A model generated the notes under the pieces. It had not been told where the DNA came from and did no database searches. It was given only the letters and a program-made list of their open reading frames with translations. A DNA stretch of 27,972 bases from a virus: positions 1 to 27,972 of IMG/VR virus record IMGVR_UViG_3300034682_000445, one strand, 5' to 3'. Positions 7,113-14,256 of the stretch are shown piece by piece. Numbering within the stretch: position 1 is the first letter of the stretch; every line of letters starts with the position of its first letter. Position numbers and translations under genes: made by a program.

Positions 7113-9058
7113 AGCCAGCCCGATCGGTTAAAGCCACCAATCCAGCTTGATTGCTGGTTTGATGAACTGGAATTATTTGATTCTTCTGGAGGGTTTTGAT
7201 CTGAGCGCTCTGGCGCTTGAACTGTTTGATTTAGATTAAAACCAAAGTGCTGGACACCAATTCGAATAGCTGCCAGCGAATAAACTGCACAGTCAGTTGG
7301 TTCGTTTCTTACGCCACTAGGGCATATCCAGCGATAAACTCGACGACCTTTGACGAACTCCATCTTCTTTCGTTCAGCGGTCAGGCCTTTGAAGTAGGTT
7401 TCATCAGCCCATTCCGCTATTGGGTGATGTCGATAACCTGGGCAAGGTTGTTCTATGTTAGATGGCACCATAGCTAAACGCGGGTAGATAATATCCTTGG
7501 CGTTATCGGTACCAACTTCCGTCAGGTACACACCTTTTCGTGTTCTTTTGCGCGGGAAGTTAGCGACCGGTTTCCCGTAAATGCTGGCCCCTTTTACAGG
7601 TATCCAGCGTTGCGGGCTCGATTTGCAGAATGTGTAGACCTCATCGGTGTAATGGCCACCAGAGTCAATACAACCAATCCGGATATCCAGCTGTGTTCCA
7701 TCTTCCCGAGTAAACGAACGAGTTAACTGCTTCCTTAGTGTGTCCCATATTTCCTGACGGGATAAATCACCAAATAACCGGCCGTACTCAATTACCCAAG
7801 ACTCTTCACCTGCTCCCCAGCCAGTTATCTCGTATTCGAATCGGTCATCCTGGGTATCAACACCAGCTGTGACATATAACGCTCGAAGAGGAACTTCAGC
7901 CCGGTAAACTTCACGCCTTCCTGCAATCGCTTCCCACTCCAGCTTCTCGCCAGTTTCCTCTTCCCATGTTTCACCAAGGGTAGTGTTAACAAAGGTTTTT
8001 AATTTGCCTGGGTCATCTTTAGTTTTCAGAAAATCCTTAACAATCTGAACCCAAGTAGTAAATGGAGAATATGCGGTCCATACATGAAAGGTCACTGAAT
8101 CAGGGGTATCAATCGCGTTATTATCAGAATCAAAATAGTCATAACCATCTATGGTCCAAATATTTGTTTTTTCACAAATAAAACGACCATCAGACTGATC
8201 AAGCTCAGACTGTTTGATAACACATGCATTATGTTCACAAAGGTAATAAGTAGTTTTTGCGTCATCACCATCCCATTTGATCCCAAATGAGCAATCTGTA
8301 CCGCCCCATTTAAGATGCTGTTCATTTCCACAGTGCGGGCATTTAACGTGAAACCTGAAGAAATGAGGAGATTCACTGGCTGCTCGCTCTATCTGGCATT
8401 GACCAGCAATTTTTGGTGTTGACCCACGAACAGATTTTGGATTTGTAGAACCCTCAATGCGTTTATCCCCGAGGAATGTTGCAGAACCTTCTTTATCAAT
8501 ATCAGGGGGAAAAGCGGCTAGCTCATCGTAATAAACATCATCGACTGACTTTTCTCGATAGTTCCCGCCGGCATTACCACCGAGAACCCAAAAACCACGG
8601 CCATTTGAAAAACGTTTTAACTCAAGGGTATTGTCTCTATGTTTTTTCCCAATCCAAGGTGATATAGCCTTGATAGCAGGGACATCCCTTATCATTGGCT
8701 CCACATGAGATTTCATAAAATCTGATGCGGCACCGTCTGTTGGCTGAAATAGCAAACAGTTTCGTTTCTTGTGTTGAATCTTATATGCGATTACACCAAG
8801 CAGCATTTTTGAATAGCCAATTCGCGCTGACTTGATCAGGTTTACTTCTCTGATGTCATCATTAGCCATGCTGTTAATGATGGCTACCTGAAAAGGTAGC
8901 GTTTCCCACTTACCTTCCTGGTATGACGACTCAACAGGTAAGTAATAATTTTCGTTCATCCATTCCACTGCCGTCATTGGCCGTGGACGATGCAGCGCGA
9001 CAAGCCCTCTCCGAATAGCTGATCTTAAATTCTCAGCTTGAATTGGTGAGATACTCAT
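7109..9058 (-). CDS. Terminase large subunit, lambda gpA family
   Basis: The 649-residue protein matches lambda gpA (641) in length and motifs. A variant Walker A KSARIGYSK (residues 76-84) and Walker B VDDVYYDE (172-179) form the packaging ATPase. A CPHCGNEQH zinc-type pair follows at about 239-247, and the GVDTQDDRFEYEI segment contains acidic residues of the cos-cleaving nuclease. It cuts concatemers at cos and translocates DNA into the prohead through the portal. The ATG at 9058 has GGGAG 7 nt upstream and overlaps the small subunit gene by 26 nt. The C-terminal end is Asn/Ser/Gln-rich and would bind the portal. Confidence 0.95.
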   Translation of the reverse strand: MSISPIQAENLRSAIRRGLVALHRPRPMTAVEWMNENYYLPVESSYQEGKWETLPFQVAIINSMANDDIREVNLIKSARIGYSKMLLGVIAYKIQHKKRNCLLFQPTDGAASDFMKSHVEPMIRDVPAIKAISPWIGKKHRDNTLELKRFSNGRGFWVLGGNAGGNYREKSVDDVYYDELAAFPPDIDKEGSATFLGDKRIEGSTNPKSVRGSTPKIAGQCQIERAASESPHFFRFHVKCPHCGNEQHLKWGGTDCSFGIKWDGDDAKTTYYLCEHNACVIKQSELDQSDGRFICEKTNIWTIDGYDYFDSDNNAIDTPDSVTFHVWTAYSPFTTWVQIVKDFLKTKDDPGKLKTFVNTTLGETWEEETGEKLEWEAIAGRREVYRAEVPLRALYVTAGVDTQDDRFEYEITGWGAGEESWVIEYGRLFGDLSRQEIWDTLRKQLTRSFTREDGTQLDIRIGCIDSGGHYTDEVYTFCKSSPQRWIPVKGASIYGKPVANFPRKRTRKGVYLTEVGTDNAKDIIYPRLAMVPSNIEQPCPGYRHHPIAEWADETYFKGLTAERKKMEFVKGRRVYRWICPSGVRNEPTDCAVYSLAAIRIGVQHFGFNLNQTVQAPERSDQNPPEESNNSSSSNQQSSWIGGFNRSGWL

Positions 9059-9572
9059 CTAACAGCTCCGGGATCATGTCATCGAGGCCTGCAGCAATGT
9101 TCTGGGCTTTGACGATTTCCCGCTTAAGGTACTCGATGTGTTTAGTCTCCAACTCAGGGAACTTGCGCCGCATGTTAAGCGGGACAGTATCGAGAATACT
9201 GCCTATCTGAGCGGCTATGCGTGACAAGGTAAAAGTAGCGAATTCCATTTCGACTACTTCTTTCATGGCTTTCTGGTTTGCCAAGGTTTGCGCATCAGCT
9301 CTGGCCTTGGTGAGTCGATGCGTTTCATATTCAATCGTTCCTTCAACGTATTCAGTGGATTCGGATCCTGAAAGCTCCTGAATGCGTAAATTCAGAGGTT
9401 CACATTTCCTATCTGAGTACCACTCCATGATCACCGCTACATCATAGAGATTTTCTTTTCCTCTCCCGCCCTCAACTGCTATCGGCATCCCTTGTTTCTG
9501 CCAGTTCGTAAGGGTTCTGACATCTTTGCTGATCAGTTCAGACAGCTCTGATTTATTCACCAGCTTTGGCAT
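9033..9572 (-). CDS. Terminase small subunit, lambda Nu1-like
   Basis: The N-terminal 55 residues form a winged helix like that of Nu1: LVNKSELSELISKDVRTLTN, then NWQKQGMPI and a GGRGKENLYD wing, followed by WYSDR. This part binds the cosB sites. The central part is helical and acidic/basic (dimerisation), and the C-terminus would contact the large subunit. Length with the ATG at 9572 is 179 residues, close to Nu1 (181). A GTG at 9581 in the same frame is possible, but neither start has a clear ribosome-binding site. The gene is immediately downstream of the cos-like region, as in lambda. Confidence 0.9.
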   Translation of the reverse strand: MPKLVNKSELSELISKDVRTLTNWQKQGMPIAVEGGRGKENLYDVAVIMEWYSDRKCEPLNLRIQELSGSESTEYVEGTIEYETHRLTKARADAQTLANQKAMKEVVEMEFATFTLSRIAAQIGSILDTVPLNMRRKFPELETKHIEYLKREIVKAQNIAAGLDDMIPELLDEYLTNSS

Positions 9573-9599
9573 GAAAAACACCGTGGAGATGGGAAGGAA

Positions 9600-9710
9600 G
9601 GAAATGCCATTTTTTGCGCGTCATATGTAGCGAATCACCGAGAGTCAGCGCACCCGTAATGGGGGTACCGGTCGGAGGGACCCGTTGACGTCCGCCCAAT
9701 AATGGTGCAA
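9600..9710 (-). other. cos site (cohesive-end packaging site), predicted
   Basis: The 140-nt gap between Rz1 and the small terminase gene holds no gene. Read on the minus strand it contains GGGCGGACGTCAACGGGTCC (9678-9697), which shares its first GGGCGG and the later CGGGT with my memory of the lambda cosN sequence. It then has a GC-rich patch with GGTACC, and farther on GGCATTTCCTTCCTTCC (near 9596-9612), similar to the cosB region of lambda (GGCGTTTCCGTTCTTC as I recall it). Orientation (cosN on the lysis side, cosB next to the small subunit gene) agrees with lambda. The exact nick positions cannot be read from sequence. Confidence 0.6.
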
Positions 9711-9714
9711 TGGG

Positions 9715-9987
9715 TCATCGATGCTGCTCGATCCATGTGTTCAGCTTGTCGATTTCGATGTGACATATTCGGAATGCTCCTTGCTCCTGCCTCACCTGCT
9801 CCACCGCATCACCATATGTGCTACCTACGAACGCAGGCTCAGTGCATTCAGGGACTAATGCTGCTGGTGGAATTCGGTAATGGACTTCCGTTCTGGTTAC
9901 TACCTGCTGGCCTGAGCATGCGGATAGTGTCAGCAGGCAAGCGAACAGTAGCGCATGCTTCACTGTGTAGTGACTTGCGTACAGCAT
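9715..9987 (-). CDS. Rz1-like outer-membrane spanin lipoprotein
   Basis: The 90-residue product starts at an ATG at 9987 with CGAGGA 9 nt upstream. It has a lipoprotein signal: a hydrophobic HALLFACLLTL core and a lipobox LSAC with the lipidated Cys at residue 24. The mature part is proline-containing (YRIPPAALVPEC) and then helical. The start lies inside the Rz gene in another frame and the gene extends 133 nt beyond the Rz stop, an overlapping arrangement as in P2 LysB/LysC. Together with Rz it would fuse inner and outer membranes in the last step of lysis. Confidence 0.85.
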   Translation of the reverse strand: MLYASHYTVKHALLFACLLTLSACSGQQVVTRTEVHYRIPPAALVPECTEPAFVGSTYGDAVEQVRQEQGAFRICHIEIDKLNTWIEQHR

Positions 9988-10264
9988 CGATAGTGATCCT
10001 CGTCTGTTCACGCTCTAATCCAATGGCCTTATGCTTACCTGTGACTAACTGATCATTAGCCTTATCATCAGATGTCAGTTCTCTTACCTTTGCGGCGTTG
10101 TTAGCAGCAACCTCAGTCAGTGCGCTGTTGCTCTGCTCTAATGAGGTAACCTGACCATGCAGTGCTGCTGTATCTACACGCATAGCCATTAACACCAGCA
10201 CTAATAGTGCAATAGCAATAAGCAGGACAATGATGGTCCAGCGTTTCACTGTCTCAATGATCAT
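9848..10264 (-). CDS. Rz-like inner-membrane spanin
   Basis: Starting at the ATG at 10264, which overlaps the endolysin stop by 11 nt, this 138-residue protein has one N-terminal membrane segment (WTIIVLLIAIALLVLVLMAM). A periplasmic coiled-coil region follows (QVTSLEQSNSALTEVAANNAAKV), and the C-terminal VRKSLHSEACATVRLPADTI is typical of Rz partners. It is the inner-membrane half of the spanin pair; the Rz1 gene lies within its 3' end in a different frame. An in-frame start at 10297 would lie deep inside the endolysin gene and has no reason to be preferred. Confidence 0.85.
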   Translation of the reverse strand: MIIETVKRWTIIVLLIAIALLVLVLMAMRVDTAALHGQVTSLEQSNSALTEVAANNAAKVRELTSDDKANDQLVTGKHKAIGLEREQTRITIDAVRKSLHSEACATVRLPADTIRMLRPAGSNQNGSPLPNSTSSISP

Positions 10265-10733
10265 TAGTCTCACCACCACATTGCACATACTTAGCAATCA
10301 GCTTATCGAGTGAGTGCTCTGGTTGCCCATAACCTGCACCAGGTAAACTTGCCCATAGGTTGCTGCACTTTCGAATAGCCAAAGCAATACAGCCTGCTTT
10401 GATATCACCAAGCGCCCCGCGCTCAATGATCAAACGAATAGCCCACTTATCTTGAGATACCGGCCCGAAGTCTGGTAGTTGCAATAGCGATTTATAGTGA
10501 GGCCAATCTTTTGCAAGGAACTGATAGCGACCAGCGGCTGTTGATTTCAAACCTTTACTGTTAACGGTTACCAGAATGCGCGGATGATCAGCGTAATCAT
10601 TAAAGAAGTCAGGGCTGTCTTTCCCATTAACGACTTTGTTGTAACCATCATCACCAAGTCCTGCCGTTCCTTCGCTCCATGCCAGCATATCGAGAAACGC
10701 CAGAACATTGGCTGTATCATTGATTCTCGCCAT
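10254..10733 (-). CDS. Endolysin, lambda gpR-type lytic transglycosylase
   Basis: At 159 residues it matches lambda R (158). AFLDMLAWSEGT carries the catalytic Glu21. TAAGRYQFL, IIERGALGDI, CSNLWASLPGAGYGQPEH and the C-terminal LIAKYVQCGG align by eye with lambda R. The enzyme cleaves the MurNAc-GlcNAc bond forming 1,6-anhydro ends. There is no signal peptide, so it depends on holin holes to reach the cell wall. The start ATG at 10733 has AAGG 9 nt upstream and overlaps the holin stop by 17 nt. Confidence 0.95.
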   Translation of the reverse strand: MARINDTANVLAFLDMLAWSEGTAGLGDDGYNKVVNGKDSPDFFNDYADHPRILVTVNSKGLKSTAAGRYQFLAKDWPHYKSLLQLPDFGPVSQDKWAIRLIIERGALGDIKAGCIALAIRKCSNLWASLPGAGYGQPEHSLDKLIAKYVQCGGETNDH

Positions 10734-11052
10734 CGCTGCCTACCTTTTTAGTGATAACAACATTTGCCAGAGCGCGGATCTTCTCCACACCAAGAAAACC
10801 AACCATGCCGCCTATAAAGCCTGATGCAGATAATGGAACGCCGATCCATTCCATCGCACTCATTAATGAAAGGCTGATCGCGCCACACATAGCGGCTTCA
10901 AGAACGCGTTGACGGTGAGTACCGCCGGAATACATAACACGCAACCATGCAGTAACCAGAGATAAAGAGAAGCCGTAGATAGCAGGCTGGTGGAGAGTAA
11001 CCCATTCAATAAACATGGCCAGAAGGCCGGAAGTTTTGTCTGGCATCTTCAT
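10717..11052 (-). CDS. Holin, lambda S family, with dual-start motif
   Basis: From the ATG at 11052 the product begins MKMPDKTSGLL, very like lambda S (MKMPEKHDLL). It is 111 residues and has three hydrophobic segments (about residues 20-38, 52-70, 75-90) and a basic C-terminus (TKKVGSDGENQ). Holins accumulate in the inner membrane and open at a set time to release the endolysin. Two Met codons, at 11052 and 11046, form the Met-Lys-Met dual start: the longer form with the extra Lys would be antiholin, the shorter the holin. AAAGG is 2 nt from the first and 8 nt from the second start. The reading frame is open further upstream, but the MKM match settles the start region. Confidence 0.9.
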   Translation of the reverse strand: MKMPDKTSGLLAMFIEWVTLHQPAIYGFSLSLVTAWLRVMYSGGTHRQRVLEAAMCGAISLSLMSAMEWIGVPLSASGFIGGMVGFLGVEKIRALANVVITKKVGSDGENQ

Positions 11053-11060
11053 GACCTTTA

Positions 11061-11072
11061 CCCCGCCGGGGG
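11061..11072 (-). promoter_or_regulatory. Small hairpin before the holin start, possible start-choice control
   Basis: Minus strand CCCCCGGCGGGG can fold into a 4-bp GC stem that covers the GGGG block that would position the ribosome at the first holin Met codon (11052). In lambda S a stem-loop upstream shifts initiation between the two Met codons, so I infer the same role here. Confidence 0.45.
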
Positions 11073-11080
11073 ACAGAAAC

Positions 11081-11106
11081 AAAAAAGCCCCGGAATATCC
11101 GAGGCT
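11081..11106 (-). terminator. Intrinsic terminator in the late leader (second)
   Basis: Minus strand AGCCTCGGA-TAT-TCCGGGGCT followed by six T: a 9-bp stem with one G-T pair. It is 29 nt upstream of the holin start and second in line from the late promoter. It fits a tR'-like terminator that Q-modified polymerase reads through. Confidence 0.8.
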
Positions 11107-11120
11107 CAAATTTTTGGCAC

Positions 11121-11144
11121 AAAAAAACCTGCGCAATGCAGGTT
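11121..11144 (-). terminator. Intrinsic terminator in the late leader (first)
   Basis: Minus strand AACCTGC-ATTGC-GCAGGTT followed by T7. The stem is a perfect 7 bp. It lies about 135 nt downstream of the predicted late promoter start. With the next hairpin it makes a tandem terminator in front of all lysis and structural genes. Confidence 0.85.
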
Positions 11145-11283
11145 AGTAAGTGCTGAGTGCAACAACAGCAGCATGGTAATTTATACAGTAATGTTGGGGG
11201 GGGCACAATACCAAAAACAAAATAGTGTAAAAAATTAACACAAAACCACTATATGTTGTGTTGTAAAAATAAACAGTATTGAT

Positions 11284-11311
11284 CTTATAGTTTACAGGTG
11301 GAAACTGTCGA
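11284..11311 (-). promoter_or_regulatory. Predicted late promoter (pR'-like)
   Basis: On the minus strand TCGACA (-35, 11306-11311), a 16-nt spacer and TATAAG (-10, 11284-11289), each five of six matches to the sigma70 consensus. Transcription would start near 11277 and meet tandem terminators after about 130 nt, before the holin gene, as lambda pR' does with tR'. The rest of the otherwise gene-free stretch 11053-11412 is this leader. It also holds a run of eight G (11196-11203, C on the transcript). The Q protein binding site should be in or near the promoter, but I cannot identify it. Confidence 0.6.
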
Positions 11312-11412
11312 CAAGGATGCGTAGAATTCACGCTCCTTTAGCTTATGTTGTTCTATACTCAGTTTGAGTTGTTAACAAAAGGCTACAGCCGTATTTATTC
11401 TAAGGAGGATGC

Positions 11413-11733
11413 ATGAGAAAAATGATTCTCAGATGCATGGCTTACATGGAAGATGGGCTATATGTTGCAGTTTGTATTGATTTGTCTCTTGCTGCACAAG
11501 CAAACACTTTAGATGGTGCTCAAAAAAAGCTTGAGTTACAAATTAAAGACTACATTCAAGAAGCTTGTGAAGATGCTGCTTATACTGAGCAGTTATTATC
11601 ACGTAAAGCTCCATTTTCGTTGATCTTGAAATATCATCTGCTTAGCCTGGAAATTTTCTTTAGCAGGCTAATCAGAAGAAAGGCTCCTAGTGCCGCCAAG
11701 TTATTCCAAGAAAGCAATAGTTGTCCGGCATAA
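11413..11733 (+). CDS. HicB-like antitoxin (DUF1902/HicB-type N-terminal fold)
   Basis: The 106-residue product starts with the HicB-type pattern ILRCMAYMEDGLYVAVCIDL, SLAAQANTLDGAQKKLE and QIKDYIQEA, a partial RNase-H-like fold that covers the toxin. The C-terminal third (KAPFSLILKYHLLSLEIFFS and on) does not look like the helix-turn-helix or ribbon-helix-helix that most HicB proteins use to bind their promoter. The gene has a strong AAGGAGG ribosome-binding site 4 nt before the ATG. A weak promoter may lie at TTGTTA (11369-11374), 17 nt, TATTTA (11392-11397). It stands on the plus strand between phage genes of the opposite strand, which marks it as a moron. Confidence 0.6.
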   Translation: MRKMILRCMAYMEDGLYVAVCIDLSLAAQANTLDGAQKKLELQIKDYIQEACEDAAYTEQLLSRKAPFSLILKYHLLSLEIFFSRLIRRKAPSAAKLFQESNSCPA

Positions 11734-11745
11734 GGATTTGCTTAA

Positions 11746-12042
11746 GTGGGATTGTTTTCTAAAAAATTAACACCTTTAACTTACAAAGAAGTTACCGAAG
11801 CTTTGGAATGTCTTGGCTTCGAACTGCAACCAAAGAAAGGGACAGCCCACGAACAGTGGGTAATGATTTCAAAAAAGAAAAAATATAAGGTTACTGTGGA
11901 TAAGCACGAGTCCCCTTTCACAGTAACCCTAATTAAAAGCATGGCTAATCAAGCTGGCATGAACCATCGCGAGTTTCATACTTTATGCAAAGAAGGTTTG
12001 GAACAAAAGCGTATCAATGAGCTTTTAAATCAAATACTTTAA
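11746..12042 (+). CDS. HicA-like toxin (mRNA interferase)
   Basis: The 98-residue basic protein contains the HicA pattern: LTYKEVTEALECLGFE (helix), GTAHEQWVM with the likely catalytic His35 (usual motif G-S/T-x-H-x-x-W/F), KYKVTVDKHESPFTVTL and a C-terminal helix with IKSMANQAG. HicA cleaves mRNA until bound by its partner. It begins with a GTG at 11746, with AAGGA overlapping the stop codon of the antitoxin gene, so translation is probably coupled. The antitoxin gene comes first, the reverse of the usual hicAB order. At 98 residues it is longer than a typical HicA (60-80), with an extra C-terminal helix. It is convergent with the Q gene, 24 nt away. Confidence 0.65.
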   Translation: MGLFSKKLTPLTYKEVTEALECLGFELQPKKGTAHEQWVMISKKKKYKVTVDKHESPFTVTLIKSMANQAGMNHREFHTLCKEGLEQKRINELLNQIL

Positions 12043-12066
12043 TATCTGTGTAAAATAAGATTAAAG

Positions 12067-12636
12067 TCATTCATTACTTCTCGTTAGAGCATTATTGAAA
12101 ACCTCATGATCAATTGTTATTAACAATTTACTAGCTTCAGATAGCAATAGATCATGAGTTTTTCCCCATGATTTATGATCTATTCCGCATGCCCCCGCAA
12201 TCGCTCGGCCTGACAGTCTTACCCGACCACTTCCAGAACAGCATTTACATGTATTGTTTTCACCAATTATTTTTTGAACTTCAGTGCTGTAATGGAGCTT
12301 TTCATGATAGCCCCTGCCTTGGCACTCCTGGCAAATAGGTGATGTCATATCCATCAGTGCAACTTTTACTATTCCTGCTCTTGTTTCGCGTTTGATGCGA
12401 ATTCGATTAATACCGCAATACAAATCAAGACTACTTTGCAGGTAGCGGAGAACTGGCAGTAGTTTCGTTTCCTGACCACAATATCGGTAATAGGCCCAAT
12501 CAAGTGCTGGTCCTTTAAGTCCAGCGAGCAATGCAATTCTGTCTTCAAACTTCCAAACAGGTGTTCCGCCGAACCCCATACCATCTATCTGTTTCGCTCT
12601 TGGGGTTAATCCAGCAAGTATTATTGCGACGTTCAT
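12067..12636 (-). CDS. Late antitermination protein Q-like
   Basis: The 189-residue protein sits at the end of the early operon just before the late promoter, the position of Q. It has two CxxC-type zinc pairs of the form C102-x2-C105-QGRGY and C130-x2-C133-SGSGR, similar to the zinc-binding antitermination proteins of the phage 82/P21-like Q class, followed by a helix-turn-helix-like AGACGIDHKSWGKTH. Q would load on polymerase paused near the late promoter and let it pass the tandem terminators at 11081-11144. Its start overlaps the RusA gene stop by ATGA. Confidence 0.75.
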   Translation of the reverse strand: MNVAIILAGLTPRAKQIDGMGFGGTPVWKFEDRIALLAGLKGPALDWAYYRYCGQETKLLPVLRYLQSSLDLYCGINRIRIKRETRAGIVKVALMDMTSPICQECQGRGYHEKLHYSTEVQKIIGENNTCKCCSGSGRVRLSGRAIAGACGIDHKSWGKTHDLLLSEASKLLITIDHEVFNNALTRSNE

Positions 12637-13007
12637 GCTCCCCCCTTTATGCTCACCTTCAGACTGCCACCTTTTATTATTTCTCCGCGGCTTATTTCTA
12701 ATCTGTCTATTTGGCTATCATCAAGCCACACACCGGCATGCGTCAGTGCATCAAGAGTAGCTTTCAATACATTATCAAGATCTCGATGCCGTCTATCTGG
12801 CGGGCTGGCCACCAGCGTCACGGATATTCTTCCTGATAGTTGCTTGCCCGATATGCCAGACACTAAGCAGTGCTTCCCAGCTAATGCCCGGAACTCCCGC
12901 CCTTCTTTGCTGAGTAGTGTTTTAGGCTTTCCTCTGACAACTACATTTCGCCAGATCCGGTTTGTGCTTGGTGGCCATGGCAATGTGATGATAATTTCAT
13001 CTCCCAC
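12633..13007 (-). CDS. rusA: RusA-family Holliday junction resolvase
   Basis: The 124-residue protein has the RusA signature: LPWPPSTNRIWR at the N-terminus, RHRDLDNVLKATLDAL with Asp76 and Asp78, and LDDSQIDRLE with Asp96. These correspond to the catalytic Asp residues 70, 72 and 91 of E. coli RusA, shifted by about six residues. It cuts four-way DNA junctions, resolving recombination intermediates and branched DNA before packaging. Placement next to Q, in the region equivalent to lambda ninR, agrees with lambdoid phages in which rusA replaces other resolvases. Confidence 0.92.
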   Translation of the reverse strand: MGDEIIITLPWPPSTNRIWRNVVVRGKPKTLLSKEGREFRALAGKHCLVSGISGKQLSGRISVTLVASPPDRRHRDLDNVLKATLDALTHAGVWLDDSQIDRLEISRGEIIKGGSLKVSIKGGA

Positions 13008-13194
13008 TGGATACCTCCATCAATCGCCCAGTGAGGATTTCATCTTGCCGATGATTGGCTGCAACCTTGATCATCACGCTGGAATCCGGCGCTCGTTCTG
13101 AGCATCGATCGCGCATAACATCCAGAGTCTGGATTGTTTTAGCCAGGCGAAAATATCTGACCCATGATCCAATATCTGATTTATCGTTTGTCAT
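12997..13194 (-). CDS. Small protein of unknown function, 65 residues
   Basis: I place the start at the ATG at 13194, which overlaps the stop of the upstream DUF968 gene (ATGA) and has AAGGGG 7 nt upstream. The product begins MTNDKSDIGSWVRYFRLAKT. It is mostly helical and charged with no membrane segment or zinc motif. It overlaps the rusA start by 11 nt. It sits in the ninR-like area, where small accessory proteins are common. I do not recognise it. Confidence 0.65.
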   Translation of the reverse strand: MTNDKSDIGSWVRYFRLAKTIQTLDVMRDRCSERAPDSSVMIKVAANHRQDEILTGRLMEVSSGR

Positions 13195-14213
13195 ACCAGT
13201 GCCCCTTCTTTTAATGCTCTGTCGATAGTGCTCAACAGGTGGCTTATCTGGCTTCCGTGCTCTCTTTCCCAAGTGTGCATATCTTTGTGCAGTTCATTGT
13301 GGTGCTGCCGGCATAATGGGATAGTGAATAGATCATGCGTTTTTCCGCCCATCTTCCCCTGTCCATGCCCAATCAAATGATGCGGATCATCAGCCTGTTT
13401 ACCGCAAACGACGCATGGCAACACTTTCACGTATCTGGTGTAACTCGTGTTTTCCCAGTGCTTTGGTTTCGGTCTCAGCATGAACAGCGCTGGTGGCTCG
13501 GCGTCAGCAACAAATTTAACGACCGGCTTTACTCTTTGAACTATCTCAGTTCTTGGCGACTCTCTGTATAAATCATCAGTGCTCTTCATCCCGAGATGAG
13601 TTTGCTTTAGTGATGATTCAGGTCGTCCCAATACTGCCCGTGTCACTGATTCCGGTAGTCGATCAATCCAGCCTTTCAAAGTCAGCCACCAGCAAAGTTC
13701 TGGCAGTGTTAACGGATGTGCAGCTGGTAAACCTAACTCCATGCAAATCGCACTAAGCCAGAACGCAACTTGGTTGCGCCGAGCGATGGGCTTGATCATC
13801 GATTCATCTTTTAGCTCGTTGTCATGCACCCAACACAGACGAACCCAGCTGGTACCGATTTTACGCAACACCAATTCTTTATGGCATTCCTCAGTAAAAA
13901 ACTGACACTCGTGCTTAAATGAGACGAACTGTTTTAAGCCTTTTTCGTAATATTCATTTTCAGCCTGCAGGGCATCCCATAACGGCAATAGGCGATCATC
14001 GTTAAGTAATACCGATTCACCGGCGATTGAGGGGATATCCACCAGCCCAGCCTGATAACTATCAAGACCTGCCGGAGCGTGAAGGACTAGAACTCGGCCA
14101 CCAGCAACCGACTTCATTACAGGATCAAGCTGTTGACCAAGTTTAAGCATCAACAGCCCAAGCTCTTTTACTGCGACCGGTGTCGCCAGAACGGCCTTCA
14201 ATTTACCCGCCAA
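13191..14213 (-). CDS. DUF968 family protein with HNH-like zinc site
   Basis: The 340-residue protein ends in a DUF968-type domain: CVVC (267-270), DDPHHLIGHGQGKMGGKTHD (275-294), then PLCRQHHNELH (299-309). The CxxC, the DPHH dyad and the CxxHH form a zinc site and a histidine centre like those of HNH nucleases. DUF968 proteins occur in lambdoid early operons and a nuclease role in recombination is suspected. The N-terminal 240 residues have several Trp and hydrophobic helices I do not recognise. The start is uncertain: the only candidate in frame is a TTG at 14213 (a second TTG lies four codons later) without a good ribosome-binding site. The stop codon of the frame is at 14244-14246. Confidence 0.75.
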   Translation of the reverse strand: MAGKLKAVLATPVAVKELGLLMLKLGQQLDPVMKSVAGGRVLVLHAPAGLDSYQAGLVDIPSIAGESVLLNDDRLLPLWDALQAENEYYEKGLKQFVSFKHECQFFTEECHKELVLRKIGTSWVRLCWVHDNELKDESMIKPIARRNQVAFWLSAICMELGLPAAHPLTLPELCWWLTLKGWIDRLPESVTRAVLGRPESSLKQTHLGMKSTDDLYRESPRTEIVQRVKPVVKFVADAEPPALFMLRPKPKHWENTSYTRYVKVLPCVVCGKQADDPHHLIGHGQGKMGGKTHDLFTIPLCRQHHNELHKDMHTWEREHGSQISHLLSTIDRALKEGALV

Positions 14214-14256
14214 TGGATATGCGTAATGAAATGGTGTCGTAATTCACTACACCCCC

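Noticed and set aside
12649-13101. Plus-strand ORF of 150 codons opposite rusA
   Set aside because: Antisense to RusA with its catalytic Asp residues; the product has no domain.
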